34,712 nucleotides of DNA from Methanobacteriota archaeon (GCA_012518185.1 JAAYTA010000061.1:1-34712), one strand, 5' to 3'. Positions 16,129 through 25,854 are shown, counted from the stretch's first letter. Numbers and translations are program-made. The notes: generated by a model from the sequence alone, not told the origin.

Positions 16129-17235
16129 GTGGTATTCATTCATCAAATGATCGGGATGCAAAACATGATCGCTGATAGAGTCTCTGCAGATGAGGGAGTA
16201 AGATTAGCCTCATTTTTCAAGGAAGTGATAAACTGGCCCGGTTTCAAACATGCCGGCAGTACAGCAGATTATTGGAATTGGAAATACTTACATAGGCCAT
16301 ATTCCAACTCAATTGGTTATGCAATGTGGTTAAATGAGGAGGTATTATCTCATGCATCTCTTGTCACATCTCAATTATTAGTAGAGAATAATATAATCAC
16401 AGCTGGACAAATGGGAGATCTTTATACTCATCCAGATTATAGGGGAAAAGGTCTCGCAGAACATCTGCTGAGTAGTGTAGAAAATCAGGCTATTTTAGAT
16501 GATATTAAATTAATATTTGCATTTCCATCAGAAATAGGCTGTATGATTATTTCAAAAAGAGGTTATAAGGAGTTACCGATAAAATTCTCTCAATACCGTT
16601 TTATCACTGATCCTTCTGTATTTTTCAAAAAAGTGAATTTTGGATCCATTAAAGGATTAGCTTATAAGGCAATGACGGCAGCTAGAGCGCCTGGAAGGAA
16701 GTCCATACCTAACATGGTAAAAGAGGTGGCAGATATTCCAGAAGATATCGGAAATATGACTAGGGAATTTGAGATGAATTTTGAACTATGCCATCGACAC
16801 GATTATCAATACCTTCAATGGAGATATGCTAACCCTACTGGAGGATATTTTAAGATATTAGTAGCAACAGATAATGGTACTACAGTTGGAATTATTGTCC
16901 TTCGCCCCTACATAGCTAAAGGAATACATTATATGGAAATAGTAGATTTTATGAGCGATCTCAATAGGCCAGAAATAATTAGAAGTCTGCTAGGAGAATC
17001 AATAGCATTAGCGAAGAAAGAGGGCATCTCTGAGATTCAGACATGGATACCTTCAGACCACCCATTCGTTTCTTCCCTGATCCAAGCAGGTTTCATTTCG
17101 AGACCATTGTCAGCCGGTGAGAGGGGATTTCGGATGTTTTGTCACTCTAGACATGATCATGATATAGTGTCGAAGCTCTTAGAAAACGATTCATTGAAAG
17201 CCCATATAATGTTAGGCGATACTGACTGGATCTGA
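16129..17235 (+). CDS. two-domain GNAT-family acyltransferase
   Basis: A 368-residue protein with an N-terminal GNAT domain (about 20-165) and a second GNAT-like half (about 215-345). The first half has YWNWKYLHRPY and the acyl-CoA-binding motif MGDLYTHPDYRGKGLAEHLL; the second has YLQWRYANPTGGYF and a shorter match in LVATDNGTTVGIIVL. The WxWKY/WRY pair is common in acyltransferases encoded in glycan and lipid gene groups. The frame opens at GTG 16129, but in-frame ATGs at 16147, 16156 and 16165 are all plausible starts and no convincing ribosome site decides between them. The radical SAM gene follows 97 bases downstream. The substrate cannot be read from the sequence. Confidence 0.8.
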   Translation: MVFIHQMIGMQNMIADRVSADEGVRLASFFKEVINWPGFKHAGSTADYWNWKYLHRPYSNSIGYAMWLNEEVLSHASLVTSQLLVENNIITAGQMGDLYTHPDYRGKGLAEHLLSSVENQAILDDIKLIFAFPSEIGCMIISKRGYKELPIKFSQYRFITDPSVFFKKVNFGSIKGLAYKAMTAARAPGRKSIPNMVKEVADIPEDIGNMTREFEMNFELCHRHDYQYLQWRYANPTGGYFKILVATDNGTTVGIIVLRPYIAKGIHYMEIVDFMSDLNRPEIIRSLLGESIALAKKEGISEIQTWIPSDHPFVSSLIQAGFISRPLSAGERGFRMFCHSRHDHDIVSKLLENDSLKAHIMLGDTDWI

Positions 17236-17332
17236 ATTGCAGTAATATTTATCGACGTATGCTACTTCATTACACACATAGGCATTAAGAAGTGAGTGCA
17301 TTATCAATCTCATCGGCAGCTAACATTATTAT

Positions 17333-18289
17333 ATGCTGCAGTTGTTCGAACGCTTGATGCGCCCTGTATCGCCAATCCGTCAGTTTCTCCATTACACCGG
17401 TTGGTACATTAGCTCCATCTTTGGCCGGAAGAAACCTCTAGTCAATACTATGGTCATACATTATGGATGCAACCTAAGATGCACTCATTGTGCAGTTGCA
17501 GCAAACGAAGGAAAATTGGAAGGTCCATCTTCAATGACTTGGGAGATGGCTGTAAAAGAGATGCGTTCGGAATATGATAAGGGAAGCCGTATAGTATTTT
17601 TCGAAGGCGGTGAGCCCACCATATGGAGAGATAGAGATAAAGTATTTACAGATCTCATTAATGAAGCAAAACGGATTGGCTATTTTGTAACTGGATATAC
17701 TACGAATGGCATTGGAAACATAGTAGAAGATAGTGAGGCTATCGCAGTCTCATTAGATGGTCCAGAAAAAATACATGATCTAATGCGAGGACCCGGAGCT
17801 TATCAAAAGCTCATGGACAATCTCAGTCGAACTAATCACTCAAATATATTTGCTAATATAACAATAAGTAAGGACAATATGAATTATTTGAGAGAGACTG
17901 TAGAAATAGTTGATAAAATGCCACAACTGCGTGGACTTATGATCAATTTTCAAACACCTCCTCCGACTAAGGGATTACTTAGTTTAGAAGAGAAGAGAGT
18001 ATTAGTGAATGAAGCTCTTGATATCAAGTCGAAAGGCTTGCCTATTATTAACAGCAAGCGCGCTTTGAAAGAGTTATTAATCACAGATTATACAGATAAG
18101 TGTCCTTACTGGGTTTCGAGCTTCATGCTGCCCGATGGAACAAAACACTATGGGTGCCCAATGCGTGCAGTGGAAGCATGTAGTAATTGTGGCTTTGATG
18201 CAGTTAGGGAATACAGACTCATTACTACTGGGAACATAGGTACAATCTTCAGCATGTCAAGGTTTGCAATATCAAAGCCACCACAGTGA
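17333..18289 (+). CDS. radical SAM protein with SPASM-like C-terminal cysteines
   Basis: A 318-residue radical SAM enzyme. The cluster motif is C46-x3-C50-x2-C53 (GCNLRCTHC), followed by FFEGGEPTIWRD (89-100), the SAM-binding GGE motif, and SLDGPEKIHDLMRG, typical of the MoaA/HpnH-like branch. The C-terminal part has C257, C275, C283 and C286, enough for an auxiliary Fe-S cluster. An N-terminal amphipathic or hydrophobic stretch (about 15-30) precedes the barrel. Its 3' end overlaps the opposing UbiA gene by 41 bases. The neighbours, an acyltransferase and a prenyltransferase, hint at lipid, quinone or cell-surface chemistry, but the substrate is unknown. HpnH-like lipid enzymes and peptide-maturing SPASM enzymes are both possible. 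Confidence 0.88.
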   Translation: MLQLFERLMRPVSPIRQFLHYTGWYISSIFGRKKPLVNTMVIHYGCNLRCTHCAVAANEGKLEGPSSMTWEMAVKEMRSEYDKGSRIVFFEGGEPTIWRDRDKVFTDLINEAKRIGYFVTGYTTNGIGNIVEDSEAIAVSLDGPEKIHDLMRGPGAYQKLMDNLSRTNHSNIFANITISKDNMNYLRETVEIVDKMPQLRGLMINFQTPPPTKGLLSLEEKRVLVNEALDIKSKGLPIINSKRALKELLITDYTDKCPYWVSSFMLPDGTKHYGCPMRAVEACSNCGFDAVREYRLITTGNIGTIFSMSRFAISKPPQ

Positions 18290-19217
18290 GTAGTTCTAGT
18301 GCAATAGTCTGCATGAGAAAAAATGGAATTGGTCTCCAAAAGCGCAGGTGATCCTTTTTTCTCTGAATATTAATTGCTGCAATAGCTAGTGGAGATGCTA
18401 GAAATAATATGGCAAAAACAGGCTCTGTCCATGCAGCAAGGCTGATAAAAATATATATCAAAATTGCGAGGAATGATTCTACTCTTATTATATTTTCCAA
18501 CCCTACACGCACAGCTATATTCTTTTCACCTTTAGCTATATGAGCATCATATCCGGGAACTGAGTCAGATATGCGCATTATCATCGCTCCCAGGCCTATA
18601 GCTAATGAGATAAATAGAACAGTGAAAGAAAACTCAGGTATTATTACAAAGTATGAGAAAAATACTATCATAGTGAATGCGATAAATACATCCAATTCAC
18701 CAAGCCCTCTTGCGCCTAGATTTATGGGAGGAGCTGTATAAAAAAAAGCCAGAATAAGAGCAATCAAGCCTAGCGCAATAACTATCCATCCACCATATAT
18801 TAAGATGGGAATAGACAGTATTACAGCGGCGATTGCTAAACATATCATAAGTGTTTTGCCTTGTGATTTAGTAATTATGCCTCGATCTAAAGAATTTCCA
18901 GACCAGAAAAATTTCTGATCGAACATTTTGATAAGTTCTTCATGAAGATCTGGATTATTTTCATAATTAAATCGAAGTTTATCTACCCCACTCTTATGGT
19001 CAAAATAGTCATTAGAGAAATTCACGAATAAAGCCAAGACCATGACATCCAAGAGAATGATGATGGCTATGAACCATTCTTGCGCTACTGTAAGAGCAAA
19101 TGCTACACCAGCGACTGAGGCAAGTAAAAATGGAAGTGTATAGACTATCCTCAATACTTCTTTAGCCTTCTGCCATCTAGTCATATCTTCCGATTTTACT
19201 TTCATCATATCGTCCAC
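18249..19217 (-). CDS. UbiA-family prenyltransferase (MenA-like)
   Basis: A 322-residue polytopic membrane enzyme of the UbiA superfamily, which moves an isoprenoid chain from a diphosphate donor to an aromatic or other acceptor. The first Asp-rich motif is N69-D70-x2-D73 with D79 (SNDYFDHKSGVD); the second is D218-x5-D224 (DSVPGYDAHIAKGEKN), both needed for magnesium-diphosphate binding. FYTAPPINLGARGLGE resembles the MenA subgroup, suggesting a menaquinone-type acceptor, though archaeal lipid prenyltransferases such as geranylgeranylglyceryl phosphate transferase relatives are alternatives. Eight or nine hydrophobic segments are visible. The frame opens with GTG at 19217, but ATG at 19208 has GGTGG a few bases before it and may be the true start. 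Its 3' end overlaps the radical SAM gene. Confidence 0.9.
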   Translation of the reverse strand: MDDMMKVKSEDMTRWQKAKEVLRIVYTLPFLLASVAGVAFALTVAQEWFIAIIILLDVMVLALFVNFSNDYFDHKSGVDKLRFNYENNPDLHEELIKMFDQKFFWSGNSLDRGIITKSQGKTLMICLAIAAVILSIPILIYGGWIVIALGLIALILAFFYTAPPINLGARGLGELDVFIAFTMIVFFSYFVIIPEFSFTVLFISLAIGLGAMIMRISDSVPGYDAHIAKGEKNIAVRVGLENIIRVESFLAILIYIFISLAAWTEPVFAILFLASPLAIAAINIQRKKDHLRFWRPIPFFLMQTIALELLTVVALILQTLTC

Positions 19218-19307
19218 CCGACATCAACGTTTGAAATAAAACCTTTCTTTAGTTAATTTGACAAACGAGATTATGAAAATGATAAGAGGTTTGATAGAGT
19301 TGTGATT

Positions 19308-19583
19308 TTACTCGAGCCTATTCTGCTTATCCATTGCTTGATATTTTGCAAGTACTCTTCCAATAAGTATTATGGAAATAACAGCGACAATGGTTATTAT
19401 AACAGCATAAATTAGCTTCCCTGTTGGATCATCTTCTGCTGGAAATATGCTCTTAATAACCGTCTGTATTGCATCATTCCATGCTAAAGCTGCTACTAAA
19501 CCAAATGCAGCAGTCATTAATGCTACTATAGTTTCGATTATTGTTGTTCTAGTGCTCTTCTCCTCTTCAATTTTTATAGCCAT
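19308..19583 (-). CDS. small membrane protein of the DUF5654 type
   Basis: A 91-residue protein with two hydrophobic segments (about 15-35 and 56-80) separated by WNDAIQTVIKSIFPAEDDPTG. The pattern of LVAALAWNDAIQ in the first helix followed by a short loop and second helix matches the small archaeal DUF5654 family, whose function is unknown. N- and C-termini are charged and probably cytoplasmic. Ninety bases separate it from the start region of the UbiA gene, on the same strand. A TATA-like TTTATAAATAAG (minus strand, about 19628-19639) lies about 45-55 bases upstream. Confidence 0.75.
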   Translation of the reverse strand: MAIKIEEEKSTRTTIIETIVALMTAAFGLVAALAWNDAIQTVIKSIFPAEDDPTGKLIYAVIITIVAVISIILIGRVLAKYQAMDKQNRLE

Positions 19584-19965
19584 ACGGAATGCCTCTAGAC
19601 CATATCTGATTCAAATATTATTATACTTATTTATAAAACAATAAATTATCCATATTCATATAGAGCAGAATAACGTATATTTATCAAAATTAATATATTT
19701 ATTATGTTAAAGTTTATTAGAATATCTTTTCATGTGCTAAACATTCGGATAATATATCCTAATTTATTAGCGATATGAACACTTGATAATAATATGAGTG
19801 ATTTTATGTCTATACTACTAAAGTCACTATTTATCTAAAATTGTGCGATATTCAGAATTAAAATAGGAATAATGACTAATATTTTGGAAAAATGCACAAT
19901 ATTTCAAAGCAAAATTAGACAATATAGTCGTTAACCATCTACCTAAAGGATTATCAACTAAATCG
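19584..19965. other. AT-rich intergenic region
   Basis: Very AT-rich, with many TATA-like and T-rich runs; no open frame beyond about 15 codons. The word ATATAGTCG occurs near 19922-19930 and again near 19969-19977. It carries the divergent promoters for the DUF5654 gene and the FMN protein; I see no RNA gene. Confidence 0.5.
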
Positions 19966-19982
19966 AGATATAGTCGCCAGAT

Positions 19983-20006
19983 GGACAATTGTCCTCAGGC
20001 CAGAGG
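19983..20006 (+). promoter_or_regulatory. palindrome and overlapping ribosome-site hairpin before the FMN gene
   Basis: GGACAATTGTCC (19983-19994) is a perfect 12-bp palindrome. CCTC (19993-19996) can pair with GAGG (20003-20006) around the loop AGGCCA, and this GAGG is the ribosome binding site for ATG 20014. The two structures share 19993-19994 and so exclude each other in RNA. It could be a DNA operator, a translation switch, or both. Confidence 0.4.
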
Positions 20007-20013
20007 CTAATAT

Positions 20014-21633
20014 ATGATATCGATCGAGAACGCGAGGTCGACAACGGGCACCAGGGCAAGAGTGGAAGATATTTCTCCCATGAGCGGAATGTGTCCTTTA
20101 TGTATAGAAGAATGTAATGTTGTATGTGAAGTCGGAAAAGCAGCTTTCCGAGGTAGAGAGGTTTTATACCCAAGTTCAGAACACTTTGGACATTCTACTG
20201 CTGCTTCTAATAAGAACTTCATGCTTGATTGGTCACATTTTCAAATATTATCTGAATTACTAAGTGCTTATGGCATAGAGCCAGATTCAGATAAGGCATT
20301 TTTTGAGAACGCAGACATCACTACGAGGGTTGCTACTAATTCTAAAAAACCAATTGAGCTTAAGCTCCCGATTATTCTTGCCGGACTTGGATCTACTGAA
20401 GTCGCAAAGCGTAATTGGAATAGTCTCGCCAAAGGCTCAGCTATGTCGGGAATAATTGAGGTCATAGGCGAGAATGTATGTGGTATGGATCCCTCTTCCA
20501 TATATGCTAATGGTAAAGTCACTAGTTCTCCAGATATGGAGAGCCGTATCGCATCATTCAGAGACTTATGGGATGGCAAGTATGGTAACATCGCCGTGCA
20601 GACTAATGTAGAAGATATGCGTGGGGGTGTTGATGAATATGTTATCAGCAAATTAGAAGTTGATATAATTGAGAGGAAATGGGGACAGGGAGCTAAAGCC
20701 ATAGGTGGTGAGGTAAGAGTAAAGAGTCTGGAGAGGGCTATAGAGCTCAAAAAGCGAGGATATCTTGTTTTACCAGATCCTCTAGATCCTGAAGTACAGG
20801 CATCATTCAAGGCTGGTGCGTTCAAGACGTTTGAACGTCATTCTCGCGTAGGATTCCCGTCGCAACGTACTTTCGTAGAAGATGTAGAAAAACTACGAGA
20901 AAATGGAGCGAGATATGTATTCCTCAAGACCGGGGCCTATCGTCCTGAAGTTGTGGCTTTCACTATGAAGGTGGCTTCAGAAGCTAAGATTGACCTCCTT
21001 ACATTTGACGGTGCAGGCGGAGGCACCGGTATGAGTCCAGTACCTATGATGAATGAGATGTCAACCCCAACTGTACACTTGGAAGCACAAGTATTGATGG
21101 CAGCTGACATCTTAAAAAAACAGGGTAGATTTGTTCCTGACATCTGTTTTGCCGGAGGATTTACCAATGAGAGTCAGATGTACAAGGCTATGGCTATGAG
21201 CAATCTAGGCGATGGCCCATTAGTCAAAGCAATTGGCATGGCAAGAGCTCCTCTCACTGCTGCTATGAAATCCCAGCATTTTGCTAGACTATCCCAGAGT
21301 GGTAAACTTCCCAGAGTGTTTACGCAAGAATATACGGCTGATCCTCACAGTTTCTTTGTGAGGGCAGGCGAAATAGAGAAGAAATATCCTGGGAGGGTGC
21401 TCGGAGAAGATATCCCCTGGGGAGCTGTAGGACTCAATACATTCTTTGAAGAAAGGATTGGAGAAGGTCTGAAACAGCTTCTTGCCGGCTCCAGGAAATT
21501 CCGTCTCGATCTACTCGATAGATACGATATAGCATCATTGAGTGAATATAGTTCTAAAGTAACTGGGATAGAAACTTTCGATCAAATGGCTGCTAGAACG
21601 ATTCCAGGCATGTTAGAATCATGGGATAAATAA
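20014..21633 (+). CDS. FMN-binding glutamate synthase-family protein
   Basis: A 539-residue protein built around the FMN-binding TIM-barrel domain of glutamate synthase. Barrel landmarks are ILAGLGSTEVAKRNWNSLAKG near the start, KWGQGAKAIGGEV, LLTFDGAGGGTGMSPVPM (the GxGG-type phosphate/FMN loop) and FAGGFTNESQMYKAMAM. The amidotransferase domain of full GltB is missing, so it is not a complete glutamine-dependent enzyme. Archaeal stand-alone proteins of this kind may act with separate subunits or on other substrates such as methylamine-glutamate chemistry; the exact reaction is open. An unusual N-terminus has C27-x2-C30-x3-C34-x3-C38 (CPLCIEECNVVC), able to bind an Fe-S cluster or zinc. The start is supported by GAGG 7 bases upstream, within a possible hairpin. 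No partner subunit is nearby. Confidence 0.85.
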   Translation: MISIENARSTTGTRARVEDISPMSGMCPLCIEECNVVCEVGKAAFRGREVLYPSSEHFGHSTAASNKNFMLDWSHFQILSELLSAYGIEPDSDKAFFENADITTRVATNSKKPIELKLPIILAGLGSTEVAKRNWNSLAKGSAMSGIIEVIGENVCGMDPSSIYANGKVTSSPDMESRIASFRDLWDGKYGNIAVQTNVEDMRGGVDEYVISKLEVDIIERKWGQGAKAIGGEVRVKSLERAIELKKRGYLVLPDPLDPEVQASFKAGAFKTFERHSRVGFPSQRTFVEDVEKLRENGARYVFLKTGAYRPEVVAFTMKVASEAKIDLLTFDGAGGGTGMSPVPMMNEMSTPTVHLEAQVLMAADILKKQGRFVPDICFAGGFTNESQMYKAMAMSNLGDGPLVKAIGMARAPLTAAMKSQHFARLSQSGKLPRVFTQEYTADPHSFFVRAGEIEKKYPGRVLGEDIPWGAVGLNTFFEERIGEGLKQLLAGSRKFRLDLLDRYDIASLSEYSSKVTGIETFDQMAARTIPGMLESWDK

Positions 21634-21810
21634 TCTGAAGCGGCCTAAACCTTTTCTTTTGATTTTTATTATATCAGTATAATAATCCATATATTGTATC
21701 CAACTTGAGTATGTTTAAAATTGAGACTCAATAATCATTAGTACATATTAAATAATTCAAACTCGAATTCAAGATTATCCGCTTATCAAGAATAGATGAG
21801 TAGATAAGGG

Positions 21811-21862
21811 AGGAGTTTAATAAAAAGGAGGGGTGAGTCGCTATATCTGCGCTCAAACTCCT
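21811..21862 (+). promoter_or_regulatory. long imperfect hairpin between the FMN and DUF255 genes
   Basis: AGGAGTTT (21811-21818) pairs with AAACTCCT (21855-21862). Stacked directly inside, GAGTCGC (21835-21841, one bulged T) pairs with GCGCTC (21849-21854) around a 7-base loop. The left side carries a 16-base bulge. TATTTTTCACTTTTT follows. It may be a terminator-like 3' end of the FMN transcript or a leader structure of the next gene. Confidence 0.35.
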
Positions 21863-21916
21863 TATTTTTCACTTTTTCCATACACCTTTTGAAATACTCT
21901 ATTATGAGATGGTTTC

Positions 21917-23956
21917 ATGAGTACCATGACTAGGCGACATGTTAGCACCATATCAAGTGAGTTAAATCGTCTAGCAGACGAGAGGAGTCCATACTTGCTG
22001 CAGCACGCTGAAAACCCTGTGGATTGGTATCCATGGGGAGATGAGGCGTTCCAACGAGCAAAAGAAGAAGATAAGCCAGTATTCCTCTCTATTGGATACT
22101 CTTCATGTCATTGGTGTCACGTAATGGCTGATGAATCATTCCAGGATGATGATGTTGCATTGCTACTCAATGAGAATTTTATTTCTGTGAAAGTTGACAG
22201 AGAGGAGCGACCAGATATAGATTCAACATACATGATGGCTGCTCAGCTTATGTCTGGTACTGGAGGATGGCCCCTTACCATTATGATGACTCCTGATAAG
22301 AGACCATTCTTTGCTGCTACATATTTACCTAAATATAGTAAGCAAGGCATGACTGGCCTCACTGAAATTATACCAATTATATCACAGGCGTGGAGAGAAC
22401 GCCGTGATGAGATAGTAGAAGCATCAGAGAGGATCATTGAAGCAGTTAGGATGTCGAAGCAGCCAACACCAGCAGGCAGAGTAGGCATTGAATCTTTAAT
22501 TGAAGGTTATGAGGGGTTGAAAAAAAGTTATGATACTCGTTATGGAGGGTTCGGTCGAGCACCTAAATTCCCTCTTCCCCATCGCCTCATGTTTCTGATG
22601 CGCTATTGGGATCGTACTGGAGAGCCATATGCCTTAGAAATGGTTAATCATACATTGAAGGAGATGCGGCGAGGAGGCATTTTTGATCAGTTAGGAGGCG
22701 GATTTCACCGCTACTCGACCGATCGAAACTGGAAAGTTCCTCACTTCGAAAAAATGCTATATGATCAAGCATTGCTACTTATGACATATGTGGAGGCTTG
22801 GAAGATTTTCGGAGAAGAAGAATTCCAAAACACCGCTATAGACATTATAGATTATGTATTGGAGCGACTTACCTCACCAGAAGGAGGTTTTTATTCGGCT
22901 GAAGATGCTGATAGTGAGGGTGTAGAAGGAAAATATTATCTTTGGAATGAGGATGAATTATCATCATTTCTAGATTCTGAGGAATTGGCAGAAGCTCGTA
23001 GGATTTTCGGAATCACAGCCAGTGGAAACATGAAGATAAATGGGTACGAGCAAGGAAATGTCTTGAAACTAGAGAATGAAATCACTGATAGCTTTGAACA
23101 AATTAAGCGGAAGATGTTGAGACATCGCAATGAGAGGTCCGCACCATTTCTAGATGACAAAATCATGGCAGATTGGAATGGCTTAATGATTGTGGGCCTT
23201 GCCAAAGCGTACGGTGCATGGCGAGAGCCTCGACATGGTGATGCCGCACGAAATGCGGCAGAATTCGTTCTTAATAATATGATGACTAATAATCAGCATC
23301 ATCATGTATTTCGGGATGATAGCGCAGGGGGCCCTATATTTCTAGATGATTATGCTTTTATGGCATGGGGATTGTTAGAACTTTACTTCGCAGATTTAGA
23401 TCCTCGCTGGCTAAAAGCATCGATAGATATGATGGAATATATGCTAGCTGATTTTGCTGATCCTGAAGGAGGATTTTTCCAAACATCGGAAGAGAGTGAT
23501 CCTATAGGACGTATCAAAGAAGTTTATGATGGCGCGATCCCATCAGGAAATTCGATTGCTCTTATGGTCTTGCACACTCTATATACAATCACAGAGCGAG
23601 AGGACATACTTAATGCTGCGGAGAAGTTAGAAAAAGCATTATCTGGTGCAGTAATCCGCTCACCAGATGCCCATACACAATTCCTAAACGCTGTAGATCT
23701 AAGCATGGGGCCTATCACAAGTATTGTGCTGACAGGGGAGAGTGTTGATGTAGAACCATTCTTAACCGAAATTGGAAAATCATTCATTCCGAGAAAAGTA
23801 GTATTGAATAATTCTAAAGATGCAGGACTGGAAGAGGCAAGTCCTCTCTTAAGAGGAAAGATTGCTACAGAAGTCGCTGCTTACATATGTAAGGAACATA
23901 CTTGTTTGCCTCGCGTAACGGATATACCTTCATTTAGACGTCTTTTAAACTCTTAG
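21917..23956 (+). CDS. thioredoxin-domain protein of the YyaL/SPATA20 (DUF255) family
   Basis: A 679-residue soluble protein. The N-terminal DUF255 thioredoxin-like domain (about 15-175) starts with [21 protein letters not shown] and carries C64-H-W-C67 in a redox-like loop, followed by [15 protein letters not shown] and [13 protein letters not shown]. The rest (about 195-675) is an alpha/alpha-toroid resembling N-acylglucosamine epimerases and six-hairpin glycosidases, with [39 protein letters not shown] and [13 protein letters not shown]. Length and motifs match the widespread family, whose biochemical role is still unclear. The stop overlaps by four bases with the end of the opposing DUF4443 gene. 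No second redox partner is seen nearby. Confidence 0.93.
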   Translation: MSTMTRRHVSTISSELNRLADERSPYLLQHAENPVDWYPWGDEAFQRAKEEDKPVFLSIGYSSCHWCHVMADESFQDDDVALLLNENFISVKVDREERPDIDSTYMMAAQLMSGTGGWPLTIMMTPDKRPFFAATYLPKYSKQGMTGLTEIIPIISQAWRERRDEIVEASERIIEAVRMSKQPTPAGRVGIESLIEGYEGLKKSYDTRYGGFGRAPKFPLPHRLMFLMRYWDRTGEPYALEMVNHTLKEMRRGGIFDQLGGGFHRYSTDRNWKVPHFEKMLYDQALLLMTYVEAWKIFGEEEFQNTAIDIIDYVLERLTSPEGGFYSAEDADSEGVEGKYYLWNEDELSSFLDSEELAEARRIFGITASGNMKINGYEQGNVLKLENEITDSFEQIKRKMLRHRNERSAPFLDDKIMADWNGLMIVGLAKAYGAWREPRHGDAARNAAEFVLNNMMTNNQHHHVFRDDSAGGPIFLDDYAFMAWGLLELYFADLDPRWLKASIDMMEYMLADFADPEGGFFQTSEESDPIGRIKEVYDGAIPSGNSIALMVLHTLYTITEREDILNAAEKLEKALSGAVIRSPDAHTQFLNAVDLSMGPITSIVLTGESVDVEPFLTEIGKSFIPRKVVLNNSKDAGLEEASPLLRGKIATEVAAYICKEHTCLPRVTDIPSFRRLLNS

Positions 23957-24537
23957 ATTAGATTGAATGCAGCAGCCATAGCTCCTTCTTCGGCATGTTG
24001 CAAAGTAGTAGATGTTCCAATGATGATCACATCTCCATCTTCTAAATCGAAAAGTCTACGGAGGGCATCGGCCATCTCAGGGCGGTTTTCATCAAGATCA
24101 AAATCTACTGGGATGGTCAGGCAGTTGCCTTTTACTATAACGGTAGTAGCTCCATCGGCACCGGCTTTAATGGCTTGATCACGCTGCTCCATGCCTGTCG
24201 TCACCTTATATGCCATTCCTCTTATCTGTACTGCTACAGAACTCTCTCCGACTGCAATATCTGGCGCATCTAATTCATAAACATTGAGCGGAAATTTACT
24301 TATGAATTCCTCTCCAGGCTTGGTTATCTTAACTCCGGTCTGCTTTACTTCTACCATGCCCTCATCTCGGAGATGGTCGATTATAGTGCGCATGCTACCT
24401 TCGCCCACGCCGATGCGATCCGCAAGTAGTTTTCTACCCTTTCTTCGACCATCGGTGAGGACAGAAAGCGTCTTATATACATGGTAGTCGTTGAAACGGT
24501 GTAGTGGACCATATTTAGGACGATCTATGAACTTCAT
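23953..24537 (-). CDS. DUF4443 protein with N-terminal winged helix (putative regulator)
   Basis: A 194-residue protein. Residues about 15-75 form a winged-helix DNA-binding domain ([35 protein letters not shown] followed by a wing), and about 85-190 match the archaeal DUF4443 domain, which includes [21 protein letters not shown] and the closing [22 protein letters not shown]. The second half looks like a ligand-binding alpha/beta fold. It begins 6 bases after the methionine adenosyltransferase gene, so the two are surely co-transcribed, which suggests, as inference only, a regulator that responds to S-adenosylmethionine or methionine status. It overlaps the opposing DUF255 gene end by four bases. 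Confidence 0.85.
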   Translation of the reverse strand: MKFIDRPKYGPLHRFNDYHVYKTLSVLTDGRRKGRKLLADRIGVGEGSMRTIIDHLRDEGMVEVKQTGVKITKPGEEFISKFPLNVYELDAPDIAVGESSVAVQIRGMAYKVTTGMEQRDQAIKAGADGATTVIVKGNCLTIPVDFDLDENRPEMADALRRLFDLEDGDVIIIGTSTTLQHAEEGAMAAAFNLI

Positions 24538-24543
24538 GGCATC

Positions 24544-25815
24544 CTAGAAAAGGGCGATTGAGCCTTTAACAATTTGCCCCGTTAGTTCCTCAATACTGGA
24601 TAATGACTCATTTGTAATATCCCATGCTCGGCCATTCCATTTATGATAATTATTATCATCTTGAGTGATTAATTCTACACTTGCTATCGCAGGAAGATCT
24701 ATAGGACTACCTATTTGTGATAATAGTTTTACTTGAACTTCTAAAATCTCTTCTCCAGCTTCATTAGCAATTCGGGAAGCGATTTGGCTTGCCAGAACAT
24801 TGTAAAGTTTGCCAATATGAGTCACTGGATTTTTTCCAGCTGCAGCTTCAGTACTCATTGGACGAAAAGGAGTAATTAGTCCATTAACTCTATTTCCTCG
24901 ACCAACTGAGCCATCATCTCCATTTTCCATAGATAAGCCACTAAGTGTAAGATAATAGTCGCCTGGATCATCGCTTGATAGATCATCAGCTTGATTGATC
25001 GAAATTTCGACATTATATCCCAAAATATCATGTGCTTTCTGCATACATAACGCCTTTAACTGTTCGATAATACTATGATACTCATAAGGATCAGACACGC
25101 GGGGAGATATTATAGCACATGCAATGATAATATGAATCTCATCCTTGTACCTAGAAGCCATTACTTTAATATCTTTACCAACGGCATCAAGACCATGTTT
25201 AGGCGCCTCATTGCGGATGAATCGCTCCATTGCATATGTTAGGCGTTCTGTATCGGTAAATGGAGCATAGCCTACTCCCAACGATGTATCATTAGCTGGC
25301 TTACATATCTGATGATTAGGTGGACATCTCCTAGCCTGACGTTGATAATTTCTAATTAAATCTTGAGAACCTTTTCCCATCCTCACGTCAACAATGCAAT
25401 CTTCAATATTGAATCCACTTTCCTGAGCGAGCTTAGAATCATGGAAATTTTCTTTAAGATAGGACCGAGCAGCTTTCACTGCCTCACTACGTACTGGCAA
25501 TCTCAATTTTCGATCTTGAAAAGTAGCATCTTCTACCGCTCGGCCCAGTAATATGATATATGGCAGATCGATGATTTTACCTCCGCCAAACCATGTTTCA
25601 GACTGTCCTCCAGACACTTCATTTTGATCAACATTGTGATGAAGTATCTCGCCTACTTCATCTAGATATAATTGACATAATGAGCGACTCACGGCCTCAG
25701 CAATACCATCAGCAATTGAATCGGGATGTCCTATGCCTTTTCTCTCAACAAGCTCTACTATATTTTCACTTACAGGCCTCTTCGCCAGTTTGGACACCAC
25801 GATGTTGCGCTCCAT
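24544..25815 (-). CDS. mat: archaeal-type methionine adenosyltransferase
   Basis: Makes S-adenosylmethionine from methionine and ATP; the product serves the methyltransferases and the radical SAM enzymes, two of which (Taw1 and the protein at 17333) are in this window. At 423 residues it is the archaeal MAT class, which shares little sequence with bacterial MetK. Family marks include [20 protein letters not shown] (N-terminal ATP/methionine site), [15 protein letters not shown], the Gly-rich loop [15 protein letters not shown], and [20 protein letters not shown]. RNase Z lies 39 bases upstream and the DUF4443 gene 6 bases downstream, all on the minus strand, so a three-gene operon is likely. 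Confidence 0.97.
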   Translation of the reverse strand: MERNIVVSKLAKRPVSENIVELVERKGIGHPDSIADGIAEAVSRSLCQLYLDEVGEILHHNVDQNEVSGGQSETWFGGGKIIDLPYIILLGRAVEDATFQDRKLRLPVRSEAVKAARSYLKENFHDSKLAQESGFNIEDCIVDVRMGKGSQDLIRNYQRQARRCPPNHQICKPANDTSLGVGYAPFTDTERLTYAMERFIRNEAPKHGLDAVGKDIKVMASRYKDEIHIIIACAIISPRVSDPYEYHSIIEQLKALCMQKAHDILGYNVEISINQADDLSSDDPGDYYLTLSGLSMENGDDGSVGRGNRVNGLITPFRPMSTEAAAGKNPVTHIGKLYNVLASQIASRIANEAGEEILEVQVKLLSQIGSPIDLPAIASVELITQDDNNYHKWNGRAWDITNESLSSIEELTGQIVKGSIALF

Positions 25816-25854
25816 GTTATCTAGAGATTCTTGAGAGTGCTTGCCAAATAATGA

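Noticed and set aside
20268-20825. A 185-codon minus-strand frame inside the FMN protein gene.
   Set aside because: The plus strand carries the clear FMN-barrel domain; the reverse frame shows no motif.
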